The translations under genes were made by a program, and so were the position numbers. Positions 5,874-5,881 of a stretch of DNA of 5,881 nt are shown in pieces. The notes below the pieces were generated by a model. It saw only the letters and a program-made list of their open reading frames with translations, had not been told where the DNA came from and made no database searches. How positions within the stretch are numbered: the first letter of the stretch is position 1; every line of letters starts with the position of its first letter. Location: positions 1-5,881 of the forward strand of contig JAUWCK010000077.1 of assembly GCA_030609345.1 (NCBI GenBank), given 5' to 3'. This stretch comes from Methanosarcinales archaeon (GTDB lineage Archaea > Halobacteriota > Methanosarcinia > Methanosarcinales > Methanogasteraceae).

Positions 5874-5881
5874 TACGACCA

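Noticed and set aside
1..5881. CRISPR arrays, tRNA or rRNA genes
   Set aside because: No regularly spaced repeats, cloverleaf patterns or conserved rRNA segments were seen on either strand.

Overview
The window looks archaeal, most likely from a euryarchaeote of the methanogen or methane/alkane-oxidiser type (Methanosarcinales, Syntrophoarchaeum or ANME-like). The reasons are a secreted protein with a PGF-CTERM tail (the archaeosortase sorting signal), a DUF2103 protein typical of archaea, an archaeal HAS-barrel-like protein with a near-leaderless TATA-type promoter, and archaeal-style transposases. The lineage is inferred from gene content only. No rRNA, tRNA or CRISPR array was seen.

Region 1 (1-939, + strand) is a scar of decayed mobile and defence DNA. 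It holds the C-terminal end of an IS66-family transposase with an in-frame TAG, running directly into the C-terminal domain of a type I restriction endonuclease subunit (HsdR) that has lost its nuclease and helicase parts. This stretch is clearly more AT-rich than what follows; composition changes near position 870.

Region 2 (945-2080, + strand) is a compact two-gene unit. A protein resembling the class I glutamine-amidotransferase/ThuA fold, without a visible catalytic cysteine, overlaps by 22 nt a divergent P-loop kinase of the adenylylsulfate (APS) kinase family. The overlap suggests translational coupling and a shared task, which is not known.

Region 3 (2177-3696, - strand) holds a HAS-barrel-like protein with its own promoter, a broken IS4/IS1634-type transposase remnant (2873-3378), and a DUF2103 gene whose stop codon touches that remnant. 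Convergent units 2 and 3 are separated by about 96 nt.

Region 4 (3771-5873, - strand) is one large gene for an acidic, probably glycosylated, cell-surface protein of 700 residues with signal peptide, DUF11-like beta domains, an Ala-rich/Gly-Ser-Thr linker and a PGF-CTERM tail. A 74-nt spacer with a perfect 7-bp inverted repeat separates it from the DUF2103 gene, which may be co-transcribed with it.

Overall this is ordinary archaeal chromosome with two insertion-sequence scars. The items most worth following up are the amidotransferase-like/kinase pair, the in-frame TAG in a lineage that might decode it as pyrrolysine, and the restriction-enzyme remnant.
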